Shown here piece by piece: positions 6,555-8,374 of a stretch of DNA of 8,374 bases. The DNA is from Rubrobacter sp. (lineage in GTDB: Bacteria > Actinomycetota > Rubrobacteria > Rubrobacterales > Rubrobacteraceae). The position numbers and the translations under genes are program-made. Location: NCBI GenBank assembly GCA_016781635.1, contig JADDPY010000216.1, positions 1 through 8,374 of the forward strand, written 5' to 3'. Below the pieces are notes generated by a model. That model made no database searches, was not told the origin of the DNA, and worked only from the letters and a program-made list of their open reading frames with translations. How positions within the stretch are numbered: the stretch's first letter is position 1; the number at the start of each line of letters is the position of its first letter.

Positions 6555-6628
6555 CTTCGGATCTCACCGAAGCCGCGGCTTCCGAGCGTCCGCGCCGTGC
6601 ATGTGGTGGCTTCGGTGACGCTCGGAAG
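6555..6628. repeat. Nest of interleaved inverted repeats between convergent genes
   Basis: Arm A TCACCGAAG (6564-6572) is exactly complementary to A' (6610-6618). Arm B CTTCCGAGCGTC (6579-6590) is exactly complementary to B' (6617-6628). The order is A-B-A'-B', so the two stems cross or exclude each other. A further hairpin CTTCGG/CCGAAG (6555-6560 with 6567-6572) and a 14-base palindrome (6569-6582) compete for the same arms. It could act as a two-way terminator for rpiA and the small gene, or as a structured RNA or mobile repeat. No T-run follows. Confidence 0.75.
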
Positions 6629-6637
6629 TCGCAGAGA

Positions 6638-6653
6638 GCTGCCTTGAGGCAGC
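6638..6653 (-). terminator. Possible terminator hairpin after the small minus-strand gene
   Basis: GCTGCC and GGCAGC form a six-base stem around a four-base loop, beginning eight bases past the stop of the small gene. In that direction the stem is followed by TCTCTGCG, not a true U-run, so its strength as a terminator is uncertain. Confidence 0.4.
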
Positions 6654-6660
6654 GTGCTGA

Positions 6661-6921
6661 CTAGCTGAGGGCGGCTCCGAAGCCCGCGCGGGTGCCGGAG
6701 CGGGAGGAGCGCTCCTTCTCGACGACGAGCTTGTAGATGGCGTCGTACTCGACGTAGACGGTCGCCTTGCCTTCATCCATCTGCACCTTGAGGTATTCGT
6801 CCTCGACGGAGACCTCGGCCTTGGGCTCAATGGTGAACGTATCCCTCTTGTCCCATACCACGAGGTTCGATTCCTCGCCGCGCGCCTCGTCTACAATCCT
6901 CTTCACTATCTCACGGTCCAT
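6661..6921 (-). CDS. Small protein of unknown function, probably beta-rich
   Basis: 86 residues, not recognised. An N-terminal helix (DREIVKRIVDEAR, about 2-14) is followed by alternating hydrophobic and charged strands: NLVVWDKRDTFTIEPKAEVS, YLKVQMD, ATVYVEYDAIYKLVVEKE (to about 70). This pattern suggests a small beta-barrel or SH3/Sm-like fold, then a Ser/Arg/Gly tail. There is no signal peptide or membrane segment, so it is likely cytosolic. The ATG has AAGGGGG five bases upstream, and the amino acid pattern is that of a real protein. A TAGAAT box (6958-6963, minus) 36 bases upstream may be its -10 element, although no good -35 is seen. It stands alone, convergent with rpiA and divergent from the PAP2 gene. 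Confidence 0.75.
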   Translation of the reverse strand: MDREIVKRIVDEARGEESNLVVWDKRDTFTIEPKAEVSVEDEYLKVQMDEGKATVYVEYDAIYKLVVEKERSSRSGTRAGFGAALS

Positions 6922-7236
6922 TGCCGCCCCCTTCGCAGGTTCGTACTTTGCGGGTCCATTCTACTTGAGAAAGCGTAATGGGTAGGAGCCGCACTTTATA
7001 GTAGTACCTCGCTTCTATGGGATCCTCAAAGACGGCCGGGGAGATCTTAGAAGCCGTCGTCGAAGATGGGTGATCGGCTCGAAAAAGAAGACGCCGCTGG
7101 CGGCTTACACCGACGATGGGCGAAACGGCTTCTGAGTGTCCGTCCGGCGTGAGGAGGGTGTAAAATCGGCCGGTCGCTCGATCACATCGCGCGGCTACAG
7201 CGTTTACGTTCGTTCTTCTCAACGGAGCATCGAGTC
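6922..7236. other. Divergent intergenic spacer with candidate promoters only
   Basis: No convincing gene is seen between the small minus-strand gene and the PAP2 gene. TAGAAT (6958-6963, minus) and TAAAAT (7161-7166, plus) could be -10 boxes for the two flanking genes, but neither has a clear -35 at the right distance. Short plus-strand ORFs at 7017-7073 (MGSSKTAGEILEAVVEDG) and 7066-7152 overlap in different frames and might be remnants of a lost gene; this is weak. A minus-strand frame over 6911-7255 is open but would overlap both neighbours. Confidence 0.5.
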
Positions 7237-7758
7237 TTGAAGAAATGGGTAACAAAGATCCGGGACCTCGACCGGTCGCTTTTTCGGGCCACGTTTCGTC
7301 TCAAGTGGCAACCCTTCTCCAGCGTTATGCGCGCCTTCACCATCGCGGGTACGGCGGGGGCCCTCTTCGGCGTTACGGCCTTTGGCGCTTTTGTTATGAG
7401 CGGCCTCGAACCCCTCAACCTTGCCGTACCCTGGGTGGCGATCGCCGGTTCGTGGCTTGTCGCCGAGGGCACGAAACACCTCTTCAACCGGACGCGCCCC
7501 TTCCTCTGGGACACCGAGATAGCCCCCCTCATAAAAACGCCTTCCTCCAGCTCCTTCCCCTCCGGGCACTCCGCGACCGCCGCCGCCGGCTCCCTGACAC
7601 TCTCCGCCTTCTACCCGGCCTTCGCCCCGGCTTTTCTAGTCTCGGGCCTCCTCGTGGCCCTCTCCCGTGTCTACCTCGGTGTCCACTACCCCTTCGACGT
7701 GCTCGCCGGCGCGCTCATCGGGACGGTCGTCGCAGCCCTACTCCTCGTTCTGCTCTAG
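7237..7758 (+). CDS. PAP2-family membrane phosphatase
   Basis: Integral membrane phosphatase of 173 residues with the full lipid-phosphatase signature: Kx6RP (Lys80, Arg87-Pro88), PSGH (108-111, catalytic His111) and SRxxxxxHxxxD (Ser143-Arg144, His150, Asp154). About five hydrophobic segments are visible (roughly 33-55, 62-78, 112-127, 128-147, 153-172). The active site is expected on the outer face of the membrane. Substrates in this family include undecaprenyl diphosphate, phosphatidylglycerol phosphate and phosphatidic acid; the sequence alone does not choose among them. The start is TTG with GGAG nine bases upstream; no nearby ATG gives a better fit. It lies 24 bases before the next gene, probably in one operon. 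Confidence 0.94.
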   Translation: MKKWVTKIRDLDRSLFRATFRLKWQPFSSVMRAFTIAGTAGALFGVTAFGAFVMSGLEPLNLAVPWVAIAGSWLVAEGTKHLFNRTRPFLWDTEIAPLIKTPSSSSFPSGHSATAAAGSLTLSAFYPAFAPAFLVSGLLVALSRVYLGVHYPFDVLAGALIGTVVAALLLVLL

Positions 7759-7782
7759 AAGCCGTGGGAGCGCGAGCACGGC

Positions 7783-8373
7783 GTGAAGACGCTTACTGGT
7801 GATCTCCTGCTTCTGGGATACAAAGGGTACATGAGCATCCCGCGCTACCACACGATAGGAGCGGTCGCCAAGGACGCCCGCGTCCTCAACGGCCTCGGCG
7901 ATCGTCTCGCGTCCCTGGACCTCGCGCCCGAGTCCGTACTCATTCTCGCGCGGCGGCGGGACGCCAAACTCGCCGAGAACCTCCTCCCCGAGGCCCGTGT
8001 GCGCCACGTCCATACCGGTCTCTCACGTATGCAGTGGTTCGAGTTCGCGAGCACGTTCTTCTCCGCCTCGACCGTCAGCTTCCTGATGGGCGTCGTCCAC
8101 CTGTGGACCGGCCTCGTCGTGCAGGCGGCCCTTACCGTGGCCTCCGTCCTGGGCCTCATCGCGTACCATCGGCGTCCCCGCCTCGAGAAGCAACTTCTCG
8201 CGCTGGGCCTTCCCGAGAAACTCGCGGAGGAGTGGGCCGGGGCGTTCCCCTCCGGCTTCGCCCTAGTGCTCGCTACCGTCCTGGAGGAGAGCTCCGAAGA
8301 AGCCCAGGAGGCGTTTCTCGCAGACCACAACCTCGTCTCGCCCCTCGCCGTCGACCGACGGCCGGTTCTGTAA
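7783..8373 (+). CDS. Two-TM protein with general-stress-protein-17M-like halves
   Basis: 196 residues. The N-terminal half (about 20-80) reads YHTIGAVAKDARVLNGLGDR, then SVLILARRRD. This resembles the small alpha/beta YflT/GSP17M-type domain, in which a glycosyl or alanyl strand precedes a helix and a second strand. Two adjoining membrane helices follow (about 86-106 and 108-127). The C-terminal part (132-196: LGLPEKLAEEWAGAFPSGFA, LVLATVLEES, EEAQEAFLADHNL) looks like a second, similar alpha/beta unit, so both soluble parts would face the cytoplasm. The start is GTG, with a distant GGGAG; an alternative ATG at 7831 begins just before the domain but has its AAAGGG only three bases away. A role in stress response is suggested only by family resemblance. 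It ends one base before the window edge. Confidence 0.8.
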   Translation: MKTLTGDLLLLGYKGYMSIPRYHTIGAVAKDARVLNGLGDRLASLDLAPESVLILARRRDAKLAENLLPEARVRHVHTGLSRMQWFEFASTFFSASTVSFLMGVVHLWTGLVVQAALTVASVLGLIAYHRRPRLEKQLLALGLPEKLAEEWAGAFPSGFALVLATVLEESSEEAQEAFLADHNLVSPLAVDRRPVL

Positions 8374-8374
8374 G

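Noticed and set aside
7017..7152. Two overlapping short plus-strand ORFs (18 and 28 codons) that could be a frameshifted small gene
   Set aside because: Too short, no RBS, and no recognisable family; peptides of this length arise by chance in GC-rich sequence.
6911..7255. Open minus-strand frame of 114 codons containing GRFYTLLTPDG and EARYYYKVRLLPI
   Set aside because: It overlaps the start of the small gene and the 5' end of the PAP2 gene, has no RBS-supported start of its own, and the divergent promoters need this space. Some segments look protein-like, so an old remnant remains possible.

Overview
The window comes from a GC-rich bacterium. GTG, TTG and apparently CTG starts are common, Shine-Dalgarno sites are strong, and a membrane-anchored eukaryote-like Ser/Thr kinase is present. 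Together these suggest an actinobacterium, and gene style points to a Rubrobacter-like lineage. That placement is inference from style, not a marker gene.

Left part, minus strand (1-2054): a hisC-tyrA pair. The aminotransferase (TTG start with an excellent RBS) and prephenate dehydrogenase with a C-terminal ACT domain overlap as CTGA, so tyrA appears to start at a CTG. The pair fits the end of aromatic amino acid synthesis, in the order known from the Bacillus subtilis trp-hisC-tyrA-aroE cluster. tyrA runs off the left edge. A plausible hisC promoter lies at 2119-2147.

Between hisC and the next gene (2055-2705) there is no intact gene. The minus strand carries what looks like a decayed protein-coding gene (2200-2679) with one in-frame stop and two frameshifts, and it contains an 11-bp perfect hairpin.

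Centre, plus strand (2706-6476): a probable transcription unit. It holds a transmembrane Ser/Thr kinase whose extracellular part is a Pro/Glu/Gln-rich stalk plus an NTF2-like fold instead of PASTA repeats; a membrane-anchored HtrA/DegP-type serine protease with a PDZ domain, apparently also using a CTG start; a frameshifted cold-shock-protein remnant; and rpiA (ribose-5-phosphate isomerase A). Kinase and protease side by side suggest an envelope-stress sensing and response module, which is inference.

Right part: rpiA converges on a small minus-strand gene of unknown function (6661-6921). The spacer between them holds an unusual nest of interleaved inverted repeats. After a divergent spacer come a PAP2-family membrane phosphatase and a two-TM protein with general-stress-protein-17M-like halves on either side of the membrane hairpin, probably co-transcribed.

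No tRNA, rRNA, CRISPR array, insertion sequence or known riboswitch was seen. The points most worth a second look are the two CTG starts, the two decayed genes, the PASTA-less kinase next to HtrA, and the interleaved repeats at 6555-6628.
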